From Streptomyces sp. V3I7 (GTDB taxonomy: Bacteria > Actinomycetota > Actinomycetes > Streptomycetales > Streptomycetaceae): 64,000 bases of DNA. Below the pieces are notes generated by a model, which worked only from the letters and a program-made list of their open reading frames with translations, was not told the DNA's origin and made no database searches. This document shows positions 16,240 to 25,455 of this stretch, piece by piece (the stretch's first letter is position 1; every line of letters starts with the position of its first letter). Location of the stretch: the NCBI RefSeq assembly GCF_030817495.1, contig NZ_JAUSZK010000001.1, forward strand, positions 806,001-870,000. Direction: 5' to 3'. Made by a program: the position numbers and the translations under genes.

Positions 16240-16688
16240 CTGTCGGCGGCGGCGCCTTCCCGGGGCGCCGTCACCACCCACGGCAGCTCGATGGAGACGG
16301 TCTTGCCGCCCTCGCGGGTGGGCCGGATGCGCATCCTGCCGCCGCACTCGGCGGTAAGGCAGCGGATGATGACCATCCCGCGCCCGTTGTCCTGCTGGAC
16401 GGCGGCGGGAAGTCTCTTCGGCAGGCGCGGGTGGCTGTCCGTCACACCGATGCGCAGCCGTTCGTCACGATCGAGGGCGACGTCCACCGTGAAGGTGGGT
16501 GACTGCCCGAGGGTGTGCTGTACGGCGTTGGTGGCCAGTTCGGAGACGATCAGCCGGACGGTGTCGACGACGTCCGTGTCCGACGCCAGCCCCCACTCCG
16601 CGAGCGTGCCCACGACATAGGTGCGGGCGGCGGAGACCGAGGCGGGATCGCTCGGCAGCGTGAGGGATGCTTCCAGATGGTCTGCCAT
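16221..16688 (-). CDS. ATP-binding protein, anti-sigma/serine-kinase-like GHKL fold
   Basis: Stand-alone histidine-kinase-like ATPase of 155 aa, related to SpoIIAB/RsbW-type regulators. The N-box is VSELATNAVQH (about 48-58), the G1-type loop DSHPRLPKR (about 83) replaces the usual DxGxG, and QDNGRGMVIIRCL (about 98-110) is the G2 region. It is divergent from the HTH/DUF5753 gene, with DUF397 beyond. This trio recurs many times in streptomycete genomes and includes the whiJ developmental locus. A regulatory role in development is inferred from that. Confidence 0.88.
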   Translation of the reverse strand: MADHLEASLTLPSDPASVSAARTYVVGTLAEWGLASDTDVVDTVRLIVSELATNAVQHTLGQSPTFTVDVALDRDERLRIGVTDSHPRLPKRLPAAVQQDNGRGMVIIRCLTAECGGRMRIRPTREGGKTVSIELPWVVTAPREGAAADRKGRVS

Positions 16689-16899
16689 GGCGACGCCGTC
16701 CCTTTCCCACGGAACCGCGGCCCGCCAAGGAGCGGATGGTTCGAGTACGGTCCCGGACTGGTGCTCGTCGCCAGACTGCCACTGCCACGTCGGTCAGAGG
16801 GGCGATCCACCAAGATATGCATATATCTGTCGCCCAATGCGGTGAACTCTGCGACGGCGGAGCGTATTCGGGCGCCTCGGAAGAGGTAGGGAGGAGCCC

Positions 16900-17763
16900 A
16901 TGCAGCACGGTCCCGCGGTGCGCCGGCGGAAACTGGGTGCCGAATTGCGTGCCCTGCGTGCCGGCGCCTGTCTCACGAGCGGCGAGGCGGCCCGGCTGGT
17001 GGGCTGGCACCAGTCGAAGGTGAGCCGTATCGAGACGGGCGCGAGCGGCGTGAAACCGGCGGACGTGCGGTCACTCCTGGACATCTACGGAGTGACCGAC
17101 GGCCAACTGCGCGAGTTCTTACTCGCGTTGGCGTATTCCGAGAGCGGCGGCGGCCGCGACCACTGGTGGCACGCGTACCGGGGCGTCCTGCCGCCCGCCT
17201 ACCGGGACTTCATCAGCCTGGAGTCGCAGGCGAGCGGGATGCGCACACTGGAGACCTCGGTGATCCCCGGGCTGCTCCAGACGTCCGAGTACGCCCGTGC
17301 GGTGACCAGGGCCGCAGTGGGCCGGACGGACGACGAACCCGACGACGAGCGGCTGGACGCCCTGGTGGAGGTGCGCCTCGCCCGGCAGGACGTCCTGCGC
17401 TCACCGCGGCCCCTTCAGCTGACCGCCGTCCTGGACGAGGCGGTGCTGCGGCGGGAGGTCGGCGGGCCGGAGGTGATGGCGCGGCAGCGGCGGCGGCTGG
17501 TCGAGGCGGCCCGGTTGCCCCAAGTCACGCTCCAGGTACTGCCGTTCGCTGCGGGAGCACATATCGGCATCACCGGTCCTTTCGTTATCTTCTCATTTCC
17601 GAGCACTTCTGATCTGGATGTGGTCGTTCTCGACCACTTGACGAGTAGCCTCCATCTCGAACGGAAAGAAGACCTCCAGGCCTACTCGGAGGCCTTCGAC
17701 TCCCTTCGGATACACGCGCTTTCACCCGAGGACTCGTTGGATTACCTCGCCGGGACAGGGTGA
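16900..17763 (+). CDS. XRE-type HTH regulator with DUF5753 (WhiJ-like)
   Basis: DNA-binding protein of 287 aa: an HTH_XRE domain at about 8-65 (LGAELRALRAGACLTSGEAA, then HQSKVSRIETG) and a DUF5753 domain from about 95 to 280 (VIPGLLQTSEYARAV and LQVLPFAAGAHIGITGPFVI as landmarks). ATG 16900 follows AGGGAGGAGCCC. It precedes a DUF397 gene by 19 bp. In known pairs the small DUF397 protein relieves repression by the HTH protein. The 211-bp gap upstream contains GATAT-N4-ATATC (16814-16827), an AT-rich dyad that could be its operator or a -10 region. Confidence 0.9.
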   Translation: MQHGPAVRRRKLGAELRALRAGACLTSGEAARLVGWHQSKVSRIETGASGVKPADVRSLLDIYGVTDGQLREFLLALAYSESGGGRDHWWHAYRGVLPPAYRDFISLESQASGMRTLETSVIPGLLQTSEYARAVTRAAVGRTDDEPDDERLDALVEVRLARQDVLRSPRPLQLTAVLDEAVLRREVGGPEVMARQRRRLVEAARLPQVTLQVLPFAAGAHIGITGPFVIFSFPSTSDLDVVVLDHLTSSLHLERKEDLQAYSEAFDSLRIHALSPEDSLDYLAGTG

Positions 17764-17782
17764 CCGCGCATAAGGAGGCACC

Positions 17783-18007
17783 ATGTCAGCACTGCCTCGG
17801 ATCGTCCCCTCCAGTACCGATCTGTACGGCGTGCGATGGCTGCGCAGCAGCTACAGCACGGGAGCCAACAACTGCGTGGAGACGGCCCGGCCGCGCTCCG
17901 GTCCCCCGGCCGGACTGCTCGCCGTACGCGACTCCAAGGACCCGGCCGGGCCGGCGCTGCTCTTCTCCCCCGGGAGCTGGGCGGCCTTCCTCGCCGGGCT
18001 GCGCTGA
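17783..18007 (+). CDS. DUF397 small protein
   Basis: A DUF397 (BldB-like antitoxin/partner class) protein of 74 aa, with WLRSSYSTGANNCVETA (about 19-35), LLAVRDSKDP (about 44) and FSPGSWAAFLAGL at the C-terminus. It follows the HTH/DUF5753 gene by 19 bp with an AAGGAGG ribosome site and is the partner module of that regulator. Confidence 0.93.
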   Translation: MSALPRIVPSSTDLYGVRWLRSSYSTGANNCVETARPRSGPPAGLLAVRDSKDPAGPALLFSPGSWAAFLAGLR

Positions 18008-18097
18008 GCCTCGTACGCCCCGATCCCGTCCGCCCCCGCCGATCAGCTCCCGCCGATCAGCTCCCCGGACCGCGACGCACGGTCGTGTCACGCCGAC

Positions 18098-19225
18098 TCA
18101 TGACCGCGCCTCGACGATCAGCCGCACCGCGCGCTCGATCTCGGCCCGGGACAGGTCCGCACGGGCGGTCAGCCTCAGCCGTGAGATGCCGTCGGGCACG
18201 GAAGGAGGACGGAAACAGCCCACGGCCAGACCCGCCGTACGGCAGTCCGCGGCCCAGCGGACGGCCCCCTCGGGGGACGGCGCGCGCACCGAGACCACCG
18301 CGGCGTCCGGACGTACCGCTTCCAGACCCGCGGCGGTCAGGCGCGCGTGCAGCTCGGCGGCGACCTCGCGCGCGCGTGCCGCCCGCTCGGGCTCGCGACG
18401 CAGCAGTCTGACGGCCGCCAGGGCCGCGCCCGCCGCGGCCGGGGCGAGCCCCGTGTCGAAGATGAACGTCCGGGCGGCGTTGACCAGATGGCCGATCACC
18501 CGGGCCGGGCCGAGCACCACGCCGCCCTGGCTGCCCAGCGACTTGGACAGCGTGGCCGTGACGACGACGTCGTCGGCGCCCGCGAGAGCGGCGGCCCGTG
18601 CGGCTCCGCGGCCGCCGTCGCCCAGCACCCCGAGCCCGTGCGCGTCGTCGACGAGCAGTCCCGCGCCGTGCTCCCGGCAGGCGGCGACGAGAGCGGCGAG
18701 CGGCGCGGCGTCGCCGTCGACGGAGAACACCGTGTCGGAGACGACGACCGCGGGCCCGTCGTGCGTGTCCAGCGCCTTGCGTACGGCGTCCGGGTCGGCG
18801 TGCGCCACGACCTGGGTGGCGCCCCGGGCCAGCCGGCAGCCGTCGATCAGGGAGGCGTGGTTGCCCGCGTCGGAGACCAGGAGGGAGCCGTGCGGGCCCA
18901 GCGCGGTGACCGCGGCGAGGTTGGCGGCATAGCCGGAGGAGAAGACCAGGGCGGCCTCGAAGCCGCAGAAGTCGGCGAGTTCACGCTCGAGTTCGGTGTG
19001 CAGCTCGGTGGTGCCGGTGACCAGCCGGGAGCCGGTGGAGCCGCCGCCCCACGTGCGTGCGGCCGCCGTGGCGCCCTCGATGACCTCGGGATGGCGGGCC
19101 AGGCCCAGGTAGTCGTTGCTCGCCAGGTCGAGCAGCGGCGAGTCGGCGGGGCGGGGCCGCAGGGTCCGTACGAGACCGGCCCTCCGGCGCGCCTCCGCCT
19201 GGCCGTCGATCCAGCCGAACGCCAT
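18098..19225 (-). CDS. bioF: 8-amino-7-oxononanoate synthase
   Basis: Alpha-oxoamine synthase of 375 aa catalysing the first PLP step of biotin ring formation: pimeloyl thioester plus alanine to KAPA. Landmarks are LLDLASNDYLGLARHP (about 29), GGGSTGSRLVTGT (about 58), DDAHGLGVLG (about 182) and the PLP Lys in TATLSKSLGSQGG (about 215). A much longer reading frame continues through bioB on the opposite strand; ATG 19225 starts where homology begins. It is divergent from bioBAD across 150 bp. Confidence 0.93.
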   Translation of the reverse strand: MAFGWIDGQAEARRRAGLVRTLRPRPADSPLLDLASNDYLGLARHPEVIEGATAAARTWGGGSTGSRLVTGTTELHTELERELADFCGFEAALVFSSGYAANLAAVTALGPHGSLLVSDAGNHASLIDGCRLARGATQVVAHADPDAVRKALDTHDGPAVVVSDTVFSVDGDAAPLAALVAACREHGAGLLVDDAHGLGVLGDGGRGAARAAALAGADDVVVTATLSKSLGSQGGVVLGPARVIGHLVNAARTFIFDTGLAPAAAGAALAAVRLLRREPERAARAREVAAELHARLTAAGLEAVRPDAAVVSVRAPSPEGAVRWAADCRTAGLAVGCFRPPSVPDGISRLRLTARADLSRAEIERAVRLIVEARS

Positions 19226-19288
19226 GGCTCCTCCGGGGGAGTACGAGGTCAGTGAACCGACACTAGCCGGACGACCGGGTGTCCGTGA

Positions 19289-19304
19289 TGTGGCAATACC
19301 CACA
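19289..19304. promoter_or_regulatory. Inverted repeat TGTGG-N6-CCACA, candidate bio operator
   Basis: A 5-6-5 perfect inverted repeat in the 150-bp bioF-bioB divergent gap, 63 bp upstream of bioF and 71 bp upstream of bioB. Its position suits control of both arms, but it does not obviously match BirA, BioQ or BioR boxes. Confidence 0.3.
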
Positions 19305-19375
19305 CACTCCGAACGGGCTTCGTTGTGCGAACGATCCTTGGCCGGGGCAGGTTCCTTAGGACAGGATCGGGCCTC

Positions 19376-20581
19376 ATGGACCTCCTGAACACGCTGCTGG
19401 ACAAGGGGCTTCGGCGCGAGCTGCCGACCCGTGACGAGGCACTCGCCGTGCTGGCCACCTCCGACGACGACCTGCTCGATGTGGTGGCCGCGGCCGGCAA
19501 GGTGCGCCGGTACTGGTTCGGCCGGCGCGTGAAACTGAACTACCTGGTCAACCTGAAGTCCGGCCTGTGCCCGGAGGACTGCTCCTACTGCTCGCAGCGC
19601 CTCGGCTCGAAGGCCGGGATCCTCAAGTACACCTGGCTCAAGCCGGACGAGGCCTCCCAGGCCGCGGCGGCGGGCCTGGCCGGGGGCGCCAAGCGGGTCT
19701 GCCTGGTGGCCAGCGGGCGCGGTCCGACGGACCGGGACGTGGACCGGGTGTCGGACACCATCAAGGCGATCAAGGAGCAGAACGAGGACGTCGAGGTGTG
19801 CGCCTGCCTCGGCCTGCTCTCGGACGGCCAGGCCGACCGGCTGCGGGCGGCGGGCGCGGACGCGTACAACCACAACCTCAACACGTCCGAGGGAACGTAC
19901 GCCGACATCACGACCACGCACACGTACGCCGACCGGGTGGACACGGTGCGGAAGGCGCACGCGGCCGGACTGTCCGCGTGTTCGGGTCTGATCGCGGGCA
20001 TGGGCGAGAGCGACGAGGACCTGGTCGACGTCGTCTTCTCGCTGCGCGAGCTCGACCCCGACTCGGTGCCGGTCAACTTCCTGATCCCGTTCGAGGGCAC
20101 GCCGCTCGCCAAGGAGTGGAACCTCACCCCGCAGCGCTGTCTGCGCATCCTCGCGATGGTGCGGTTCGTCTGCCCGGACGTCGAGGTGCGGATCGCCGGC
20201 GGCCGCGAGGTGCACCTGCGCGGCATGCAGCCCCTCGCGCTGCACCTGGCCAACTCGATCTTCCTGGGCGACTACCTGACCAGCGAGGGCCAGGCGGGCA
20301 GGGCCGACCTGGAGATGATCGCCGACGCCGGTTTCGAGGTGGAGGGCGCCGGGGAGGTGACGCTGCCGGAGCACCGGGCGGCGGCCGGAGGCGGCTGCGG
20401 ATCGCATGCCGCGGCGGGCTGCGGGTCGGAGGCCGGTGCGGGCTGCGGGTCGCACGAGGGGGGCGCCGGGGCCGGGGTCTGCGGTCCGGTCGCCGACACG
20501 GCGGCGGTGAACGAGCCGCGTACCGACCTGGTGGCCGTACGCCGCCGGGGTGCGGGCACGGACCTCGCGCCCAATGCCTGA
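19376..20581 (+). CDS. bioB: Biotin synthase with Cys/Gly-rich C-terminal tail
   Basis: Radical-SAM enzyme of 401 aa that inserts sulfur into dethiobiotin. The SAM cluster motif is [10 protein letters not shown] (about 64-73). [10 protein letters not shown] (about 163) and [10 protein letters not shown] (about 228) are BioB hallmarks. Residues beyond about 325, where most BioB proteins stop, add a low-complexity tail with three CGS triplets separated by Gly/Ala ([18 protein letters not shown]), a further Cys and then a basic end. ATG 19376 begins [12 protein letters not shown]. It overlaps bioA by 8 bp. Confidence 0.93.
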   Translation: MDLLNTLLDKGLRRELPTRDEALAVLATSDDDLLDVVAAAGKVRRYWFGRRVKLNYLVNLKSGLCPEDCSYCSQRLGSKAGILKYTWLKPDEASQAAAAGLAGGAKRVCLVASGRGPTDRDVDRVSDTIKAIKEQNEDVEVCACLGLLSDGQADRLRAAGADAYNHNLNTSEGTYADITTTHTYADRVDTVRKAHAAGLSACSGLIAGMGESDEDLVDVVFSLRELDPDSVPVNFLIPFEGTPLAKEWNLTPQRCLRILAMVRFVCPDVEVRIAGGREVHLRGMQPLALHLANSIFLGDYLTSEGQAGRADLEMIADAGFEVEGAGEVTLPEHRAAAGGGCGSHAAAGCGSEAGAGCGSHEGGAGAGVCGPVADTAAVNEPRTDLVAVRRRGAGTDLAPNA

Positions 20582-21890
20582 CCGCTCGGAGCTGTCCCAG
20601 CTGTCGGATCTGTCGGAGCTCTCTGTGCCGGAGCTGCTGGAGCTCGACCGGCGGCACGTGTGGCATCCGTACGGCCCGATGCCCGGACGCGTGGAACCGC
20701 TCGTCGTGGAGTCGGCGAGCGGGGTCCGGCTGCGGCTCGCGGACGACTCGGGCGAGCTCGTCGACGGCATGTCGTCGTGGTGGTCGGCCGTGCACGGCTA
20801 CAACCACCCGGTCCTCAACGAGGCCGCGCGCGAGCAGCTGGGCCGGATGAGCCACGTGATGTTCGGCGGCCTCACGCACGAGCCGGCGGTACGCCTGTCG
20901 AAGCTCCTTGTCGACATGTCGCCCGAGGGGCTTGAGCACGTGTTCCTCGCCGACTCCGGGTCGGTGTCGGTCGAGGTCGCGGTCAAGATGTGCCTGCAGT
21001 ACTGGCGTTCGCTCGGCCGGCCCGAGAAGCGCCGGCTGATGACCTGGCGCGGCGGCTACCACGGCGACACCTGGCACCCGATGTCCGTGTGCGATCCCGA
21101 GGGCGGGATGCACGACCTGTGGACCGGCGTGCTGCCGAGCCAGGTGTTCGCCAAGGCGCCGCCCGCGGAGTACGAGGAGTCGTACGCCGAGCATCTGCGC
21201 GCGGTGATCGAGCGGCACGCGGGCGAGCTGGCCGCGGTGATAGTGGAGCCGGTGGTGCAGGGCGCGGGCGGGATGCGCTTCCACTCCCCCGCCTACCTGC
21301 GCGTGCTGCGCGAGGCGTGCGACGCGCACGACGTACTGCTGGTGTTCGACGAGATCGCGACCGGCTTCGGGCGTACGGGCGCGCTGTTCGCGGCGGAGCA
21401 CGCGGCGGTGACGCCGGACGTGATGTGCGTGGGCAAGGCGCTGACCGGCGGCTACCTGACGCTGGCGGCGACGCTGTGCACGGCGCGGGTCGCCGACGGC
21501 ATCTCGCGGGGTGACGTACCGGTGCTGGCCCACGGCCCGACGTTCATGGGCAACCCGCTGGCGGCCGCCGTGGCCTGCGCGTCGATCGAGCTGCTGCTCG
21601 GGCAGGACTGGCGGGCGGAGGTGCGGCGGATCGAGGCGGGCCTGCAGGGCGGCCTCGCCCCGGCCGCCGAGCTGCCCGCGGTGACGGATGTACGGGTCCT
21701 GGGCGCCATCGGCGTCGTCCAGCTGGACCACGAGGTGGACATGGCGGCGGCCACCCGGGCGGCCGTGCGCGAGGGCGTGTGGCTGCGCCCGTTCCGCGAC
21801 CTCGTCTACACGATGCCGCCGTACGTCACCGGGGACGCGGACGTGGCACGGATCGCGCGCGCGGTGTGCGCGGCGGCGCGGGAGGGATGA
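20574..21890 (+). CDS. bioA: Adenosylmethionine--8-amino-7-oxononanoate transaminase
   Basis: Class III aminotransferase of 438 aa that converts KAPA to DAPA using S-adenosylmethionine as amino donor. It has [12 protein letters not shown] (about 25), [16 protein letters not shown] (about 65), [13 protein letters not shown] (about 125), [15 protein letters not shown] (about 260) and the PLP Lys in [12 protein letters not shown] (about 285). ATG 20574 overlaps the bioB stop by 8 bp and the stop is 1 bp from bioD. Confidence 0.95.
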   Translation: MPDRSELSQLSDLSELSVPELLELDRRHVWHPYGPMPGRVEPLVVESASGVRLRLADDSGELVDGMSSWWSAVHGYNHPVLNEAAREQLGRMSHVMFGGLTHEPAVRLSKLLVDMSPEGLEHVFLADSGSVSVEVAVKMCLQYWRSLGRPEKRRLMTWRGGYHGDTWHPMSVCDPEGGMHDLWTGVLPSQVFAKAPPAEYEESYAEHLRAVIERHAGELAAVIVEPVVQGAGGMRFHSPAYLRVLREACDAHDVLLVFDEIATGFGRTGALFAAEHAAVTPDVMCVGKALTGGYLTLAATLCTARVADGISRGDVPVLAHGPTFMGNPLAAAVACASIELLLGQDWRAEVRRIEAGLQGGLAPAAELPAVTDVRVLGAIGVVQLDHEVDMAAATRAAVREGVWLRPFRDLVYTMPPYVTGDADVARIARAVCAAAREG

Positions 21891-21891
21891 G

Positions 21892-22608
21892 ATGCCGGTA
21901 CTGGTGATCACGGGCACGGGCACGGAGGTCGGCAAGACGGTCACGACGGCGGCCGTGGCCGCCGCCGCGCTCGCGGCCGGCCGTTCCGTGGCCGTCCTGA
22001 AGGCCGCACAGACGGGCGTCGGCCCGTCCGAGCGCGGCGACGCGGACGAGGTCGTACGTCTGGCGGGCGACGTGACCGCCGCCGAACTCGCCCGTTTCCC
22101 CGAGCCGTTGGCCCCCGGAACGGCCGCCCGCCGCGCCGGGCTGCCCCCGGTCCACCCGCACGACGTGGCCGACGCCGCCGCCAAACTGGCCGCCGAGCAC
22201 GACCTGGTGCTGGTCGAGGGCGCGGGCGGCCTGCTCGTCCGGTTCGACGCGTCGGGCGGCACCGTCGCCGACGCGGCCGCCCTCCTGAACGCCCCGGTCC
22301 TCCTGGTCGCCTCGGCGGGCCTCGGCACCCTCAACTCCACGGAACTCTCAGCCCGCGAGCTGGACTACCGAGGCATCGAACTGGCCGGCGTAGTGATCGG
22401 CAGCTGGCCCACCACCCCCGACCTGGCCTCCCGCTGCAACGTCACGGACCTGTCAGAAGTCGCAGCCGCCCCACTCCTGGGCGCCCTCCCGGAGGGCGCC
22501 GCCACCCTCCCCCCCACCGACTTCCGCTCGACAGCCCCGAGTTGGCTGGCACCGAGGCTGGACGGCACGTGGGATGCGGAGGTGTTCCGGGTACGGGAGG
22601 CGCCGTGA
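21892..22608 (+). CDS. bioD: Dethiobiotin synthetase
   Basis: ATP-dependent carboxylase of 238 aa that closes the ureido ring. The P-loop is TGTGTEVGKTV (about 7-17), the substrate Lys lies in LKAAQTG (about 39), and EGAGGLLVRF (about 109) is the conserved Gly-rich loop. It is the last gene of bioBAD. Its final codons and stop are duplicated 40 bp further on. Confidence 0.94.
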   Translation: MPVLVITGTGTEVGKTVTTAAVAAAALAAGRSVAVLKAAQTGVGPSERGDADEVVRLAGDVTAAELARFPEPLAPGTAARRAGLPPVHPHDVADAAAKLAAEHDLVLVEGAGGLLVRFDASGGTVADAAALLNAPVLLVASAGLGTLNSTELSARELDYRGIELAGVVIGSWPTTPDLASRCNVTDLSEVAAAPLLGALPEGAATLPPTDFRSTAPSWLAPRLDGTWDAEVFRVREAP

Positions 22609-22670
22609 GCGCTGTGCGGGCGGTGACGGTGTACGGGAGGCGCCGTGAGCGCCGTGTGGGAGGGGCGCGT
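22591..22670 (+). repeat. Imperfect 40-bp tandem duplication of the bioD 3' end
   Basis: A 21-bp block (GTACGGGAGGCGCCGTGAGC plus G) at 22591-22611 is repeated exactly at 22631-22651; flanking bases are partly alike. The first copy holds the last bioD codons and stop, the second is a non-coding echo. Confidence 0.7.
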
Positions 22671-22799
22671 TGCGGGTGGCGACGGTGGTAGGGGACGTAC
22701 CACCGCACCGAGCTGACTCGCACCAGTGACCGAGGCCCCGCCTCCCATGCTGCTCCAGCGCCCCCTGCCCCGCGGGGCCGACGGCGACCGCTGAGCCTG

Positions 22800-23225
22800 A
22801 CGGGGTGCAGGGTGGAGTCCCGGCTGGGGGGTACAGGGGCGGGGCCCCCGACGGGGTGCAATCCCCTGAACCCGACGAGTGCAGGGGCGCAGCCCCGGCG
22901 GGGTACGGGGGCGGAGCCCCGGCCGGGGAGTGCAGGGGCGCAGCCCCGGCGGGGTACGGGGGCGGAGCCCCGGCCGGGGAGTGCAGGGGCGGAGCCCGGC
23001 GGTCCCCGCGGCCCGACCGTGATGCAACCCCTTAGCCCGACGGGCCAGGGCGGAAGCCCCGAAGGGAGCAACACGGGGTGCAACCCCTGAGCCCAGCGGG
23101 GTCCAGGGGCGCAGCCCCGGCGGGGTCGAAGGGGCGCAGCCCCAGCGGGGTCCAGGGGCGCAGCCCCTGGAGGGGTCGAAGGGGCGGAGCCCCTTGGGGA
23201 TGGGTCGGGTAGGGGCGGAGGGTCC
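22800..23225. repeat. GGGGCGGAGCCCC-type palindromic repeat array
   Basis: About 420 bp carrying roughly a dozen copies of a 13-bp hairpin unit, GGGGCGGAGCCCC or GGGGCGCAGCCCC, spaced by 10-30 bp of related GC-rich sequence. A 51-bp block is exactly tandem (22879-22929 and 22930-22980) with a partial third copy. Each unit folds as GGGGC/GCCCC. No gene is credible here on either strand; the Pro/Arg-rich frames are repeat shadows. Similar units occur between genes in streptomycetes. The array ends directly at the half-permease start. Confidence 0.85.
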
Positions 23226-23230
23226 GGCCG

Positions 23231-24415
23231 GTGATCCGGGTGCTGGGCGCCGCCTTCCCGGCGCTGTTCGGCTCCATCGGCCGGATGAGCCAGCGCAACG
23301 CCCTGCGCAACCCGCGCCGCACGGGCGCCACGGCGGCGGCGCTGATGGTCGGCCTGGCCCTGGTCGGCGGCATGTCGGTGGCGAGCGCCTCGATGACCAA
23401 GTCGTTCGACCGGCAGATCGACAAGACGCTCGGCGCCGACTTCGTCGTCCAGAACACCAACTTCCAGCCGTTCACCGCCGAGATCACCGACAAGGTGCGC
23501 CGGACGGAGGGCGTCGGGCTGGTGGTACGCCAGCGGTTCGCGCCCCTGGCCGTGCGCCTGCCCGACGGCAAGCGGGTCCGCACGACCGCCGCCGGATACG
23601 ACCCGCAGGTCGACGACGTCGCCCATGTCGCCTACAAGCGCGGGAACACCGTGGCGGCCCTGGCGCCGGGGCACCTCGGCATGGACGCGCGTTTCGCCGC
23701 GGACCACGGCGTACGGCTGGGCAGCACGCTCCCGGTCGAGTTCCCGGGCGGCAGAACCGCGCGGATGACGGTGGGCGCCCTCACCGACCAGGGCGGCGGC
23801 GACGGATTCGGCATGCAGGGCGGGCTGTTCGTCGGCATCGCCACGGTCGAGCAGTACGTTCCCGGCGGCCAGGACTCCAGCCTGTACGTCAACCGGGCCG
23901 CCGGCACCGACGCCGACCAGCTGCGCGCGCACCTGGAGCGGACCCTCGACGCGTATCCGCAGGTGCAGGTGCGCGACCAGGCCGACTACAAGAAGCTGGT
24001 ACACGACCAGATCGCGGTGCTGCTCTACCTCGTGTACGCGCTGCTCGGACTGGCGATCGTGATCGCGGTGCTCGGCGTGGTCAACACCCTCGCGCTGTCG
24101 GTCGTGGAGCGCACCCGCGAGATCGGGCTGCTGTGCGCGATCGGGCTCGCCCGGCGGCAGTTGCGCCGGATGATCCGGCTGGAGTCGGTGGTGATCGCGG
24201 TGTTCGGCGCGGTCCTCGGCCTGGCGCTCGGCCTGGTGTGGGGCGTGTGCACCCAGCAGGTGCTGGCCCTCCAGGGCATGCCGGAGCTGGCGATCCCGTG
24301 GGGCACGATCGTCGCGGTGGTGATCGGCTCGGCGGTCGTGGGGGTGGTGGCGGCGCTGCTGCCGGCGTTGCGTGCCTCGCGTATGAATGTGCTGGCGGCC
24401 ATCGCGCACGAGTGA
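23231..24415 (+). CDS. FtsX-like ABC permease, N-terminal half missing
   Basis: Integral membrane protein of 394 aa with one FtsX/MacB unit: TM at about 34-54, a large extracytoplasmic region (about 60-255), then three TMs at about 262-287, 310-335 and 355-378. SQRNALRNPRRTGATAAALM (about 20-39) is the signature that starts the second half of the roughly 850-residue two-unit permeases common in Streptomyces. The first half and the ATPase gene are absent, and upstream sequence turns straight into the repeat array. GTG 23231 has GGAGGG about 8 bp upstream, so it may still be translated. It is probably a deletion relic; a stand-alone permease is the alternative. Confidence 0.75.
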   Translation: MIRVLGAAFPALFGSIGRMSQRNALRNPRRTGATAAALMVGLALVGGMSVASASMTKSFDRQIDKTLGADFVVQNTNFQPFTAEITDKVRRTEGVGLVVRQRFAPLAVRLPDGKRVRTTAAGYDPQVDDVAHVAYKRGNTVAALAPGHLGMDARFAADHGVRLGSTLPVEFPGGRTARMTVGALTDQGGGDGFGMQGGLFVGIATVEQYVPGGQDSSLYVNRAAGTDADQLRAHLERTLDAYPQVQVRDQADYKKLVHDQIAVLLYLVYALLGLAIVIAVLGVVNTLALSVVERTREIGLLCAIGLARRQLRRMIRLESVVIAVFGAVLGLALGLVWGVCTQQVLALQGMPELAIPWGTIVAVVIGSAVVGVVAALLPALRASRMNVLAAIAHE

Positions 24416-24460
24416 TGGAATCGCGGCGAGACTCAAGTCATCCGCTGTCGAGGAGAGTTC

Positions 24461-25348
24461 ATGCCGCGCCCGTTCCGCTTCGGGGTCAACCTGCTCGCTC
24501 CCGCGCCCGCCGCGGAGTGGCGCGCCAAGTGCCGGCGCGCCGAGGAGCTCGGGTACGACGTGATCCTGGTCCCCGACCACCTCGGCATGCCGGCGCCGTT
24601 CCCGGCCCTGGTCGCGGCCGCCGAGGCGACGGAGCGGCCGCGGCTGGGCACGTTCGTGCTCAACGCGGGCTTCTGGAACCCGGCACTGCTGGCCCGCGAG
24701 GTGGCCACCACGGACGCGCTGACCGGCGGCCGCCTCGAACTCGGCCTCGGTACGGGCTACGTACAGGCGGAGCATGAGGCGGCCGGGCTGCCCTACGGTT
24801 CGCCGCGCGAGCGGGTGGACCATCTCCGGGGTACCGTCGAGGCGTTGGAGAAGCTGCTCGGCTCAGAGGAGCACCAGCCGCGGCCCGCCCGGTCCGGGGT
24901 GCCGCTCCTGATCGGCGCCAACGGCGACCGGATGCTGCGCCTGGCGGCCGAGCACGCCGACATCGCCGCCTTCACTGGCGCCCGCTCGGTCCCCGGCGAC
25001 GCGGCGGGCCGGCTGGTCCCGCTGACGGCGGAGGAACTGGACGAACGCGTCGCCCGTTACGAGGACTTGGCGGCCGCCCGCGCCCACCCCGCCGAACGCA
25101 ACCTCCTGGTCCAGCTCGTGTCCGTCACGGACGACCCCGAGGCCGCCCTCAAGCCGCTCCTCGACCGCCTGCCGGAGCTCACCCTGGACGACGCCCTGGC
25201 CCTGCCGATCGTGCTGGTCGGCACCCTGCGCGAGATCGTCGAGCGGGTGCGGGCGCAGCGCGAGCGGTACGGGTTCTCGTATCTGACGGTGCTGGAGTCG
25301 TCGATGGAGGAATTCGCCCCCGTGCTCGCGGAGTTGCGAGGCGAATAG
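24461..25348 (+). CDS. LLM-class F420-dependent oxidoreductase
   Basis: Luciferase-like TIM-barrel flavin/F420 oxidoreductase of 295 aa. Landmarks are RAEELGYDVILVPDHLG (about 26), FVLNAGFWNPALLAREVAT (about 65-83) and TGGRLELGLGTGYV (about 88), typical of the mycobacterial/streptomycete F420 subgroup (TIGR03621-like). ATG 24461 has GAGGAGAG upstream. The substrate is unknown. The gene is 45 bp after the half-permease. Confidence 0.88.
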   Translation: MPRPFRFGVNLLAPAPAAEWRAKCRRAEELGYDVILVPDHLGMPAPFPALVAAAEATERPRLGTFVLNAGFWNPALLAREVATTDALTGGRLELGLGTGYVQAEHEAAGLPYGSPRERVDHLRGTVEALEKLLGSEEHQPRPARSGVPLLIGANGDRMLRLAAEHADIAAFTGARSVPGDAAGRLVPLTAEELDERVARYEDLAAARAHPAERNLLVQLVSVTDDPEAALKPLLDRLPELTLDDALALPIVLVGTLREIVERVRAQRERYGFSYLTVLESSMEEFAPVLAELRGE

Positions 25349-25455
25349 TGCCGGGGCGAGCAGTTCACGGGCGAGGCGTTCCGGGGCGGCGTGGCGGCCG
25401 TCCGCATCGCGAAAACGGTTCGCGGGACGGGCGAGGGCTCTGTTTGGCTCGCCCC

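Noticed and set aside
18098..20770. An 890-codon frame extending bioF upstream across bioB
   Set aside because: Sequence before ATG 19225 is the reverse complement of bioB; bioF homology begins exactly at 19225.
22800..23225. CRISPR array or repeat-protein gene
   Set aside because: Units are self-complementary hairpins with irregular related spacing; open frames through them are Pro/Arg repeats on one strand and Gly/Glu on the other.
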